A stretch of 15,361 bases of DNA from Pseudomonadota bacterium (GTDB lineage Bacteria > Pseudomonadota > Alphaproteobacteria > Caulobacterales > Caulobacteraceae), in the NCBI GenBank assembly GCA_023434265.1, contig JAEYTA010000116.1, forward strand, positions 1 through 15,361. The letters are read 5' to 3'. Positions 1-7,039 of the stretch are shown in pieces. The position numbers were made by a program, and so were the translations under genes. Positions within the stretch are counted from its first letter, which is position 1. Each line of letters begins with the position of its first letter. The notes below the pieces were generated by a model. That model was not told where the DNA came from. It saw only the letters and a program-made list of their open reading frames with translations, and did no database searches.

Positions 1-417
1 GACCGGCGCCGGCCCGGTCGGGACCGGACCCGACGACGGGCGGCTGCAGCGCTCGAGCACCGCCGTGCCGACGTCCTCGTTGGGCCCCAGCCGGCTGAGG
101 GTGGCGCTCTCCATGCCGTCGCGGTTGGCCGTCCACCACTCGACGCCGGACCCGACGTAGCGGGCGCCCGAGGCCGACTGCGCCGTGCGCAGCACGTACT
201 CCTGCCCGCGGTAGCTCAGCCGCGCCGTCGAGGTGTCCGGATAGGCCACGGTGATCGACTGCCCGCTCTCGCAGGCGTAGCTGACCGGCGGCGTCGCGGG
301 GGCGGTCGGGGCGGGCGACGGCGGCACGGCCTCGGGCGGCGTGGCGGCTTCCTCGGTGCAGGCGGCCGCGAGGGCGAGGCTGGTGAGGACGGCGCAGGCG
401 GAGGTCAGTCGACGCAT
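1..417 (-). CDS. MliC-family lysozyme-inhibitor lipoprotein (3' end outside window)
   Basis: An open frame of 139 codons runs from the ATG at 415-417 to the window edge without a stop, so the C-terminus is missing. The N-terminus is a lipoprotein signal: MRRL, a hydrophobic run, then LALAAAC with the lipidated cysteine at residue 20. A Pro/Ala-rich linker follows. The folded part starts at YACESGQSITVAYPD and continues through LSYRGQEYVLRTAQSASGARY and WWTANRDGMESATL, ending near a second cysteine (LERC). This is the pattern of the MliC/PliC domain, including the pair of cysteines that bridges the fold. Known members are periplasmic lipoproteins that inhibit C-type lysozyme. An AGGAG sequence sits 7 nt before the ATG, supporting this start. 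The family call is by eye. The visible part already spans most of the domain, so only a short tail is probably missing. Confidence 0.75.
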   Translation of the reverse strand, partial: MRRLTSACAVLTSLALAAACTEEAATPPEAVPPSPAPTAPATPPVSYACESGQSITVAYPDTSTARLSYRGQEYVLRTAQSASGARYVGSGVEWWTANRDGMESATLSRLGPNEDVGTAVLERCSRPSSGPVPTGPAPV

Positions 418-494
418 GGGCGGGCTCCTGGTCTGGTCGAACGGTTAACGCCAGCGAATGGCAAAGGCTCCGCTTGCGCAAGCGCATCTCACGG
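418..494. other. Intergenic gap with a 14-bp palindrome
   Basis: This gap lies between the broken toxin gene and the lipoprotein gene, both on the minus strand. It carries a perfect 14-bp palindrome at 471-484 (CGCTTGC/GCAAGCG), placed just after the ancestral toxin stop. It could be a weak terminator or a protein-binding site for the lipoprotein promoter. No run of T follows it on the minus strand, and I see no convincing -35/-10 pair. Confidence 0.4.
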
Positions 495-830
495 TCAGGC
501 GAGGACTCGCCCGATCAGCTGCCGCAGAGCGCTCAGATCGCTATCTGAAAGCACGCCCAGCCGTCGGAGGATCAGGCTCTGGTGGATCGTCGCAAAGACC
601 GGTTTGACGGCCTAGGGCTTGAGCAGTCCCGCCGGCTGCCAGTCCCGTAGCCAGAGATCTCCAAAAGTCGCGGAAGGGCGGAGCTGGCTAGTGATCGCCA
701 TCAGCACCGCATCAGCCCGCGCAGCGCAGTAAGCGCGGCCACTGACCACCACGGCGGGGCGCTTCTTGGAGGCGGACTGGTCCGTGAACGGGAACGGGAC
801 GAGGACGACGTCGCCGAACTCAAAGCGCAT
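495..830 (-). pseudogene. MazF/PemK-like endoribonuclease toxin interrupted by an in-frame amber codon
   Basis: The reading frame starts at the ATG at 828-830 (MRFEFGDVVLVPFPFTDQ) and meets TAG at 612-614 after 72 residues (ending AGLLKP). The same frame then continues for 38 sense codons (AVKPVFATIHQSLILRRLGV through LIGRVLA) to a TGA at 495-497. With the TAG read as an amino acid the protein would be 111 residues, the usual MazF/PemK length, and the join reads LLKP-x-AVKPVFATI as in intact relatives. The N-terminal half keeps the family features: FGDVVLVPFPFTD and KKRPAVVVS. A serine TCG to TAG change is the simplest explanation. Intact members cleave mRNA and are neutralised by the upstream antitoxin. 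The 72-residue product lacks the C-terminal strand and helix and is probably inactive, unless the strain suppresses amber codons. A sequencing error at one base is the other possibility. Confidence 0.8.
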
Positions 831-1023
831 CGTAGACGTCGTTTTCGGGGTCGTCCCAGACCTCGGAGAAGGCGGGGGCCGAGGTCGAGGCCGCCGCCCG
901 CGTCAACGCCATGTCACGCTCGCGCGTCGCGATGAAGTCGACGAAGTCCTCGATTTCGGCGATCCGCTCGTCAGGAAGGGCGCAAATCTTCTCGAACAGG
1001 GCCTTGGGGCGGGGCGCGTTCAT
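820..1023 (-). CDS. Antitoxin of the MazF/PemK-like module
   Basis: A 67-residue acidic protein is encoded directly upstream of the toxin frame and overlaps it by 11 nt, the usual antitoxin-first layout of type II modules. It begins MNAPRPKALFEKICALPDER, followed by a predicted helix (IAEIEDFVDFI), a charged RERDMALTRAAA stretch, and a C-terminal segment (SEVWDDPENDVYDAL) rich in acidic and aromatic residues, of the kind that usually wraps a toxin. No classic DNA-binding fold is obvious by eye. It resembles small antitoxins paired with MazF-like toxins in alphaproteobacteria, but I cannot name a family firmly. A GGAG sequence lies 7 nt before the ATG. The gene is intact although its toxin partner is broken, as expected if loss of the toxin came first or was tolerated because antitoxin remained. 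Confidence 0.72.
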   Translation of the reverse strand: MNAPRPKALFEKICALPDERIAEIEDFVDFIATRERDMALTRAAASTSAPAFSEVWDDPENDVYDAL

Positions 1024-1079
1024 GAGCGTTCTCCGCCTTCACAGATACCGCAAACGGCGCGGCCTGACCAGTTCACGGC

Positions 1080-2051
1080 TCAGGCGGTCAGCAGCCGCGG
1101 CAGCTTGAAGGTCACCGTCTCGCGGGCGCCGTCGTCCTCGACCAGCCGGACGTCGAAACGCGCGCGAACGGCGTCGATCAGTTGCTCGATCAGCTGCTCG
1201 GGAGCCGAGGCTCCCGCGGTTATGCCGAGCGTCGACACCCCGTCGAACCAGCTCCAGTCCACATGGCTGGCGTCGTCGATCAGGCGCGCGTCGCGGGCGC
1301 CGGCGCGCATCGCCACCTCGACCAGCCTGGCCGAGTTGGACGAGTTCTTCGACCCCAGCACCAGCACCAGTTCGCAACCCTGGCCAAGCGTCTTCACCGC
1401 CTCCTGCCGGTTGGTCGTGGCGTAGCAGATGTCTTCCTTGTGGGGGTCCGGCAGCTCGGGGAAGCGCCGCTTGAGCACGGCGAGGATCTCGGCGGTGTCG
1501 TCGACCGACAGGGTGGTCTGGGTGGCGTAGGCCAGGGGCGCGTCGCCGGGACGCTGGAAGGCCTCGGCGTCCTCGACCGTCTCGACCAGGCTGATGGCCC
1601 CGGCCGGCAGCTGGCCCATGGTGCCGATCACTTCCGGGTGGCCGGCGTGGCCGATCAGGACGATGTGGCGGCCGGCGGCATGGTGGCGCTCGGCCTCGAC
1701 GTGGACCTTCGAGACCAGCGGGCAGGTGGCGTCGAGGAACAGCATGTCGCGGGCCCGGGCGCCTTCCGGCACCGACTTCGGCACGCCGTGGGCCGAGAAC
1801 ACCACCGGCCGGTCGTCGGGGCAGTCGTCCAGCTCGCGCACGAACACCGCCCCCATGGCCTTGAGCCGTTCGACCACGTGCCGGTTGTGCACGATCTCGT
1901 GGCGCACATAGACCGGCGCACCGTACTTCTCGATGGCCCGCTCGACGATCTGGATGGCCCGGTCGACCCCGGCGCAGAAGCCGCGCGGGGTGGCCAGCCG
2001 CACGGTGAGCGGCGGCTTGTCGGCCGGTCGGATCGGCTGGTGAAGGGTCAT
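1080..2051 (-). CDS. ispH: 4-hydroxy-3-methylbut-2-enyl diphosphate reductase
   Basis: IspH (LytB) is the last enzyme of the MEP pathway. It reduces HMBPP to isopentenyl and dimethylallyl diphosphate in the cytoplasm using an iron-sulfur cluster. The 323-residue length fits the family. The three cluster cysteines are visible: C26 in PRGFCAGVDRA, C110 in LDATCPLVSKVH and C209 in EDICYATTNRQ. Substrate-site motifs are also present: HEIVHN, VVFSAHGVP, GHPEV with the catalytic Glu near residue 140, TQTTLS, and GSKNSSNS near 233-240. The chosen ATG gives a short N-terminal extension (MTLHQPIRPADKPP) before the conserved LATPRGFC. Only a weak AGG precedes it. The gene is transcribed away from the secreted-protein/argS pair. 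The toxin-antitoxin module lies 56 nt downstream on the same strand. Confidence 0.97.
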   Translation of the reverse strand: MTLHQPIRPADKPPLTVRLATPRGFCAGVDRAIQIVERAIEKYGAPVYVRHEIVHNRHVVERLKAMGAVFVRELDDCPDDRPVVFSAHGVPKSVPEGARARDMLFLDATCPLVSKVHVEAERHHAAGRHIVLIGHAGHPEVIGTMGQLPAGAISLVETVEDAEAFQRPGDAPLAYATQTTLSVDDTAEILAVLKRRFPELPDPHKEDICYATTNRQEAVKTLGQGCELVLVLGSKNSSNSARLVEVAMRAGARDARLIDDASHVDWSWFDGVSTLGITAGASAPEQLIEQLIDAVRARFDVRLVEDDGARETVTFKLPRLLTA

Positions 2052-2198
2052 GGCCGGAACCTAGTCGTTCGCTCCCGGCCTCGCCACCGTCCATTCGGCG
2101 CGCGCGGGTTTGCCGCGCCTCGGTTTAGCCGCTATCAGCGGCGAGCGTGCCGGCGGCGTCGGGCTGTCGCCGCCTCCTCTTGCCTGGAAGAGCATTCG
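2052..2198. promoter_or_regulatory. Divergent promoter region between ispH and the secreted protein gene
   Basis: These 147 nt separate two divergent genes and should hold both promoters. A perfect inverted repeat GCCGCT-ATC-AGCGGC lies at 2128-2142. The GCTATC within it (2131-2136) resembles the -10 box of alphaproteobacterial housekeeping promoters, with a poor TTTGCC upstream as a possible -35 for the rightward gene. The repeat could equally be an operator. No transcription start can be fixed by eye. Confidence 0.35.
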
Positions 2199-2867
2199 AT
2201 GCGTCGCGTCCTGATGGTTTCCCTCGCCTCGGCCCTCGCGGTCGCCACCCTGTCGACGGCGGTCGCGCCGTCCGCGGTGGAGGCGCAGGTGCGTCCGCAG
2301 CAGCCCGGCCAGGGCCAGTCCGCCGAAACCGAAATCCAGGAGCGCCGCGCCCGCCGTCCGCGCATCGCCCCGCTGCGCCGCCGCGCCGCCGCCGGCCCCT
2401 GCCCCTATGTGAAGATTCTCTACGACGCCGCCCGCTACGTCGAGCTGAGCGGGGACCGCGTGGCCGCGGCCAACGTCGGCTACACCGGCGAGATCGAGGG
2501 CCTGACCTCCGACTGCGCCTACGGGGGCGACGAGCCGATCACCGTCCAGACCCGGGTGCTGTTCCACCTCGGCCGCGGCCCGCAGGCCGAGGGCCAGGGC
2601 CGCACCTACCGCTACTGGATCGCCGTCACCGAGCGGAACCGGGCGGTGCTGGACAAGACCTATTTCGACCTGCCCGTGACCTTCGAGCCGGGCGAGCGCG
2701 TCGCCAGCGTGACCCAGGACCAGACCATCGTCATCCCGCGCGCCAACGACACCATCAGCGGCGACAATTTCGAGATCCTCGTCGGCTTCGACGTGACGCC
2801 CGAGATGGCCGAGTTCAACCGCTCCGGCAGCCGCTTCCGCATCGACGCGGGCGTGCAGGCCGACTGA
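2199..2867 (+). CDS. Secreted protein of unknown function, coupled to argS
   Basis: I do not recognise the family. The 222-residue product starts MRRVLMVSLASALAVATLST and has a typical Sec signal peptide with likely cleavage after SAVEA (about residue 29), so the mature protein is exported. A Gln/Arg-rich linker (about 30-63) follows. The rest looks beta-rich and globular, from CPYVKILYDAARYVEL through GYTGEIEGL, DFEILVGFD-like strands and SRFRIDAGVQAD. Two cysteines (C68 and C106) could form a disulfide in the periplasm. The start at 2199 is chosen because the signal peptide begins there and GGAAGAG lies upstream; the frame is open much further upstream but over ispH. Its TGA overlaps the argS ATG by one base (TGATG), so the genes are probably co-transcribed and translationally coupled. 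A housekeeping role, perhaps in the cell envelope, is only a guess. Confidence 0.85.
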   Translation: MRRVLMVSLASALAVATLSTAVAPSAVEAQVRPQQPGQGQSAETEIQERRARRPRIAPLRRRAAAGPCPYVKILYDAARYVELSGDRVAAANVGYTGEIEGLTSDCAYGGDEPITVQTRVLFHLGRGPQAEGQGRTYRYWIAVTERNRAVLDKTYFDLPVTFEPGERVASVTQDQTIVIPRANDTISGDNFEILVGFDVTPEMAEFNRSGSRFRIDAGVQAD

Positions 2868-4669
2868 TGACCGATCTCAGGACCGAACTGGGCGAAGCGG
2901 TCGGGGCCGCCTTCGCCGCCGAAGGCGTGGACGCGAAGCTGGCGCGGGTGACCGCGTCGGACCGTCCCGACCTCGCCGACTTCCAGTCCAACGGAGCGCT
3001 CGCGGCCGCCAAGGCCCTGAAGCAGAATCCGCGCGAGCTGGCGGCGAAGGTCGCCGCCCGGCTGACGGGCGACCCGCGCCTCGCCTCGGTCGAGGTGGCC
3101 GGGCCCGGCTTCATCAACCTCAAGGTCGCCGACGCGGCGCTGGCCGCCCGCGCCGCCGAGGTCGCCGCCGACGCATCGCACGCCGGCGCGGCCAGGGTCG
3201 TAGTGCCGCGCAAGGTGGTCATCGACTACGCCGGCCCGAACGTGGCCAAGCCCATGCACGTCGGCCACCTGCGCTCCTCGATCATCGGCGAAAGCCTGAA
3301 GCGCCTGTTCCGCTTCCGCGGCGACACGGTATGGGGCGACGCCCACTTCGGCGACTGGGGCTTCCAGATGGGGCTGCTGATCGTGGCCTGCGCCGAAGAG
3401 GGCAAGGCGGACGCCTTCCTCGTCGAGGGCGACGGCCCCTTCCCGGGCGACAGCCCGGTGAGCCTCGACGATCTCGAGCGCCTCTATCCGGCGGCGGCGG
3501 CCCGGGCCAAGGAAGATCCCGCCTTCCGCGACCGCGCCCGCAAGGCCACCGCCGAGCTGCAGGCCGGCCGTCCCGGCTACCGCGCCCTCTGGCGGCACAT
3601 GCACGACGTGTCGATGCAGGGCTTGCAGCGCGAGTTCGCGGCGCTGGGCGTGACCTTCGACCTGTGGAACGGCGAGTCCGACGCCGATCCGCTGATGCCC
3701 GAGATGATCGCCCACCTCGAATCAACCGGTCTGCTGGTCGAGGACGAGGGTGCGCGGGTGGTGCATGTCGCCCGCGCCGGCGAGACGCGCAAGAAGAAGC
3801 TGGCCGACGGCTCGGTGATCGAGGCGCCGAGCCCGCCGCCGCTGCTGGTCATCTCGTCGGAAGGGTCAGCCATGTACGGCACGACCGACCTGGCGACGAT
3901 CCTCGACCGGCGGAAGAGCCTCGACCCCGACCTGATCCTCTACGTCGTCGACGAGCGGCAGGCGGAGCATTTCGAGCAGGTGTTCCGGGCCAGCTACCTG
4001 GCCGGCTACGCCGCCGAAGGCTCGCTGGAGCATCTCGGCTTCGGCACCATGAACGGTCCGGACGGCAAGCCCTTCAAGACCCGCGCCGGCGGCGTGCTGA
4101 AGCTGCACGACCTGATCACCATGGCGAAGGACAAGGCGCGCGAGCGCCTGCACGAGGCGAAGCTGGGCGAGGACCTGCCCGAGGCGGAGTTCGAGGACAT
4201 CGCCCACAAGGTGGCGGTGGCGGCGCTGAAGTTCGCCGACCTGTCGAACAGCCGGACGACCAGCTACATCTTCGACCTCGACCGCTTCATGAGCTTCGAG
4301 GGCAAGACCGGGCCCTATCTGCTGTACCAGGCGGTGCGCATCAAATCCCTGCTGCGCAAGGCGGCGGAACAGGGCGCCGAGCCGGGCGCGATCGCGGTCG
4401 GAGAACCGGCCGAGCGCGACCTCGCCCTGACGCTGGACGCCTTCTCGCAGGCGGCGGCCGAGGCCTACGACAAGCGCATGCCGCACGTCGTCGCCGAACA
4501 CGCCTACCGACTGGCCCAGAGCTTCTCGAAATTCTATGCCGCCTGCCCGGTGCTGGCGGCGCCGGACGCGGCGGCGCGGGGCTCGCGCCTGGCGCTGGCG
4601 AAGGCGACGCTGGAGCAGCTGATCATCGCGCTCGACCTGCTGGGGATCGAGACGCCGGAGCGGATGTAG
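2867..4669 (+). CDS. argS: Arginyl-tRNA synthetase
   Basis: ArgRS is a class I synthetase that charges tRNA-Arg with arginine. The 600-residue protein has the expected parts. An N-terminal tRNA-recognition domain (about 1-105) includes LADFQSNGALAAAKALKQ and GPGFINLKV. The catalytic domain carries the HIGH-type motif in AGPNVAKPMHVGHLRSSIIG (HVGH at 131-134) and later GDWGFQMG. A C-terminal anticodon-binding (DALR) helical domain contains GPYLLYQAVRIKSLLR and ends LIIALDLLGIETPERM. As in most ArgRSs, the KMSKS loop is degenerate, here DGKPFKTRAGGVLKL. The ATG at 2867 overlaps the stop of the upstream gene by 1 nt. The frame is open upstream in the shadow of that gene, but family alignment fixes MTDLRTELGE as the start. 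The gene ends 4 nt before the convergent membrane-protein gene. Confidence 0.97.
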   Translation: MTDLRTELGEAVGAAFAAEGVDAKLARVTASDRPDLADFQSNGALAAAKALKQNPRELAAKVAARLTGDPRLASVEVAGPGFINLKVADAALAARAAEVAADASHAGAARVVVPRKVVIDYAGPNVAKPMHVGHLRSSIIGESLKRLFRFRGDTVWGDAHFGDWGFQMGLLIVACAEEGKADAFLVEGDGPFPGDSPVSLDDLERLYPAAAARAKEDPAFRDRARKATAELQAGRPGYRALWRHMHDVSMQGLQREFAALGVTFDLWNGESDADPLMPEMIAHLESTGLLVEDEGARVVHVARAGETRKKKLADGSVIEAPSPPPLLVISSEGSAMYGTTDLATILDRRKSLDPDLILYVVDERQAEHFEQVFRASYLAGYAAEGSLEHLGFGTMNGPDGKPFKTRAGGVLKLHDLITMAKDKARERLHEAKLGEDLPEAEFEDIAHKVAVAALKFADLSNSRTTSYIFDLDRFMSFEGKTGPYLLYQAVRIKSLLRKAAEQGAEPGAIAVGEPAERDLALTLDAFSQAAAEAYDKRMPHVVAEHAYRLAQSFSKFYAACPVLAAPDAAARGSRLALAKATLEQLIIALDLLGIETPERM

Positions 4670-4673
4670 CGGC

Positions 4674-5300
4674 TCAGCCCGCCTCCGCCTCGGCACGTCC
4701 GCGCAGGACGAAGGCGGCGCTGATCGACCAGGCCCCGAGGACGACGACGACGGCCAGGGCGCCGTGTACGTCTGGCCGCCACAGGCCGCTCGCCAGCCAG
4801 GCGAGGAAGCCCGCGGCGGCGGCCACGCCGGCGACCCCCACGGCCCGCCCGCCGGGGCGCCTCAGCCAGGCGAGGCCGAACAGCGCCATGCCGACGGCGG
4901 CGAGGGCGTAGTGGATGCTGGAAAAGCCCTGGTTGGTCCACCACACCAGGCGACGCAGGGCGTCGACGCCGGCCGGCCCGATCTCCGCGACGCGCGACGG
5001 ATCCAGCACCTCCGGCATCACCAGGCCGTTCAGGGTCCCGGCGACCAGACCGGCGAACAGGCTGAACAGGGTCGCGCACAACCCCAGCAGCGGCAGTGGA
5101 CGCCAGCCGAGCCCGCGAGCCATCTCGACATAGCCGAAGGCGAGCAGCGGCAGATTGAGCAACGCGGACCAGTGGACCGCGTCGTTCAGTGTCACATGCC
5201 CCAGCGCCGGGCCGCCGAGGTGCGTCGGATGCACCGCCATCAGGCCGATGTAGATGACCCAGCCGACGATGAGGGCCCCGGATCCGGCGTTGTTCCGCAT
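4674..5300 (-). CDS. Six-helix integral membrane protein of unknown function
   Basis: This 208-residue protein has about six hydrophobic segments, near residues 7-23, 43-61, 70-93, 128-147, 152-171 and 178-198. It is therefore an inner-membrane protein. A His-rich stretch in the first loop (HPTHLGGPALGHVTLNDAVHW) and a later NQGFSSIHYALAAVG are the most distinctive parts, but I cannot link them to a named family. The frame is open for 85 codons upstream, over the divergent regulator. The ATG at 5298-5300 is preferred because GGGAGG precedes it at proper spacing and hydrophobic sequence starts there. It is divergent from the TetR-type gene, a layout in which the regulator often controls its neighbour, so it may belong to that regulon. 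It converges on argS with only 4 nt between stops. Confidence 0.8.
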   Translation of the reverse strand: MRNNAGSGALIVGWVIYIGLMAVHPTHLGGPALGHVTLNDAVHWSALLNLPLLAFGYVEMARGLGWRPLPLLGLCATLFSLFAGLVAGTLNGLVMPEVLDPSRVAEIGPAGVDALRRLVWWTNQGFSSIHYALAAVGMALFGLAWLRRPGGRAVGVAGVAAAAGFLAWLASGLWRPDVHGALAVVVVLGAWSISAAFVLRGRAEAEAG

Positions 5301-5403
5301 ATGCGATCCTCCCGATGACGCGCCGCTTGTCGTGGGCGCGGATCGGGGGGAAAACCAGTCGTCGGCCGCGCGCCTCCGGCGTTGCGGGACACGGAGGCGG
5401 GGA
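5301..5403. promoter_or_regulatory. Divergent regulatory region upstream of the TetR-type gene
   Basis: The 103-nt gap between the divergent membrane-protein and regulator genes should contain both promoters and any autoregulatory operator. An inverted repeat pairs 5371-5378 (CGCCTCCG) with 5392-5399 (CGGAGGCG). Its right arm covers the regulator's GGAGG Shine-Dalgarno sequence. A 10-bp palindrome CGCATATGCG lies at 5296-5305 over the membrane-protein start codon. No clear -35/-10 pair is visible. Confidence 0.4.
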
Positions 5404-6042
5404 ATGTCCGGAAACAGTCCGGCCCGAAGTCGTCCAGGCCGCGAGGGAATGGACCAGCGCGTCGCCCGTACGCGCGGCCGCCTCGCCCACGCCCTGATGC
5501 GGCTCGGACAGTCGCGGGATCTCGACTCCATCCGCGTCGGCGAACTGGTCCGCACCGCCGGCGTCGGCCGCTCGACCTTCTATGCCCATTTCGAGGACCG
5601 CGACGACTTCCTCGGGCGGTCCTTCACGGGGATGATCGACATCTGCGACGCCCTCGCCCGGCACGAGGGTATGGCCGCCGACATCCTGCCCGTCGCGCAT
5701 GTCACGCACCACATCGCCGGCAATCTGACCTTCGCGCGCCGCGCCGGCCGATCACGGGCGATGGAGGTCATGCTCGCGGCCGGCGAGCGGCGCCTGCGCC
5801 GGATCGCCGAGGCCAACCTCGGGGCCGTCGCGGCCGGGGCCTCGGCCGAGGACCGTCGTCAGGCCGCGGCCTTCCTCGCGGGCGCCTTCACCGGCCAGTT
5901 GCGCCTGTGGCTCGGCGCGGACCTGCGCACCGCCCCTGACCTGCTGATCGCCGCCAACCGCCGCCTGACCGCCGGGGTGGTCGCCGCCTTGCGAGCCGCC
6001 CCTGCCCCCGCCCCCGACCGGAGACCCGTCCATGTCCCTTGA
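5404..6042 (+). CDS. TetR/AcrR-family transcriptional regulator
   Basis: The 212-residue protein has an N-terminal helix-turn-helix of TetR type: LDSIRVGELVRTAGVGRSTFYAHFEDRDDFL at about residues 40-70 (conserved pieces VRTAGVGRSTFYAHF and the F-x-D-K/R-x-x-L-like end). An alpha-helical ligand domain follows with no signature I can assign. TetR proteins usually repress their own or a neighbouring operon until a small ligand binds. The start at 5404 is chosen because GGAGG (5393-5397) lies 6 nt upstream. An internal ATG at 5449 (MDQRVART) is closer to the conserved domain but has a badly spaced ribosome site. An ATG-headed frame from 5254 overlaps the divergent gene and is unlikely. The gene overlaps the deaminase gene by 11 nt, so the two are probably co-transcribed, and the divergent membrane protein may be another target. 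Confidence 0.9.
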   Translation: MSGNSPARSRPGREGMDQRVARTRGRLAHALMRLGQSRDLDSIRVGELVRTAGVGRSTFYAHFEDRDDFLGRSFTGMIDICDALARHEGMAADILPVAHVTHHIAGNLTFARRAGRSRAMEVMLAAGERRLRRIAEANLGAVAAGASAEDRRQAAAFLAGAFTGQLRLWLGADLRTAPDLLIAANRRLTAGVVAALRAAPAPAPDRRPVHVP

Positions 6043-7039
6043 CGCCTACATCGCCGGCCTGCCCAAGGCCGAGCTTCACCTGCACATCGAGGGCTCGCTC
6101 GAGCCCGAACTGATGTTCGAGCTGGCGCGACGCAACAGGGTCGACATCCCGTTCGACAGCGTCGAGGCGGTGCGGGCGGCGTACGACTTCTCCAACCTCC
6201 AGGACTTCCTCGACATCTACTACGCCGGGGCCAACGTCCTGCAGACCGAGGAAGACTTCCACGACCTGGCGGTGGCCTATTTCCGCCGGGCCGCCGCCGA
6301 CAACGTGCGTCACGCCGAGATCTTCTTCGATCCCCAGACCCACACCGACCGCGGCATCCCCTTCGGCGTCGTCGCCGAGGGCCTGCTGGCGGGCATGGCG
6401 CGGGCCGAGCGCGAGCTCGGCGTCAGCTCCAGACTTATCCTCTGCTTCCTGCGCCATCTCGACGAGCACGCCGCCTTCGATACCTTGCACCAGGCCGAAC
6501 CGTGGCTGGACCGGATCGTCGGCGTCGGCCTCGACTCCTCCGAGGTCGGCCACCCGCCGTCCAAGTTCGAGCGCGTCTTCGCCCGCGCCCGCCAGATGGG
6601 GCTCAAGCTGTGCGCCCACGCCGGCGAGGAAGGGCCGCCGGAATACGTGCGCGAGGCGCTGGACCTGCTGCACATCGACCGCATGGACCACGGCAACCGG
6701 TCGATGGAGGACGAGGCCCTGATCGAGCGGCTGGCGGCGTCGCAGATGACGCTGACGGTGTGCCCGCTGTCGAACCTGAAGCTCTGCGTGGTGAAGGACC
6801 TGAAGGACCACCCGGTCCCGGAGATGCTGCGCCGGGGGCTGCATGTCACCCTCAACTCGGACGACCCGGCCTATTTCGGCGGCTATGTGAACGACAACTA
6901 CCGCCGGCTGGCGGAGGCGGTGGGGCTGACGCGGGAGCAGGTGACCCGGCTGGCGCGGAACAGCTTCGAGGGGGCGTTCCTGGGCGAGGTGGAGAAGGCG
7001 GCGCGGGTGGCGGAGGTGGACGCCTGGGCGGCCGTCTGA
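6032..7039 (+). CDS. Adenine deaminase of the adenosine deaminase superfamily
   Basis: This 335-residue metal-dependent amidohydrolase has all catalytic landmarks of the ADA superfamily: the HLH zinc ligands (H16, H18) in AELHLHIEGS, H196 and catalytic E199 in LCAHAGEEG, H220 in RMDHGNRS, and D277/D278 in TLNSDDPA. Several features fit adenine deaminases better than true adenosine deaminases: HIEGSLEPELMFELARRN, GLDSSEVGHPPSKFERVF, AGEEGPPEY and MDHG in place of the IGHG usual in ADA. The expected reaction is adenine to hypoxanthine plus ammonia in purine salvage; this substrate choice is inferred from those motifs. GGAG at 6020-6023 lies 8 nt upstream of the ATG. The start overlaps the end of the TetR-type gene, suggesting that regulator and enzyme share a transcript. 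Databases may label such proteins adenosine deaminase (add). Confidence 0.9.
   Translation: MSLDAYIAGLPKAELHLHIEGSLEPELMFELARRNRVDIPFDSVEAVRAAYDFSNLQDFLDIYYAGANVLQTEEDFHDLAVAYFRRAAADNVRHAEIFFDPQTHTDRGIPFGVVAEGLLAGMARAERELGVSSRLILCFLRHLDEHAAFDTLHQAEPWLDRIVGVGLDSSEVGHPPSKFERVFARARQMGLKLCAHAGEEGPPEYVREALDLLHIDRMDHGNRSMEDEALIERLAASQMTLTVCPLSNLKLCVVKDLKDHPVPEMLRRGLHVTLNSDDPAYFGGYVNDNYRRLAEAVGLTREQVTRLARNSFEGAFLGEVEKAARVAEVDAWAAV

Noticed and set aside
1182..2198. Open frame upstream of the secreted protein that would extend it by 339 codons
   Set aside because: It runs antisense over ispH and lacks protein character; the signal peptide and ribosome site mark 2199 as the start.
5296..5305. Palindrome CGCATATGCG as an operator
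   Set aside because: It is only 10 bp, overlaps a start codon and has no second copy that I see, so chance is a sufficient explanation.
5254..5403. Longer N-terminus for the TetR-type regulator starting at 5254
   Set aside because: It would overlap the divergent membrane-protein start and adds unconserved residues. GGAGG before 5404 gives a better start.
6032..7039. Classical adenosine deaminase assignment
   Set aside because: The motifs SSEVGHPPSKF, AGEEGPPEY and MDHGNRS fit the adenine deaminase subgroup better. Biochemical proof is not available from sequence.
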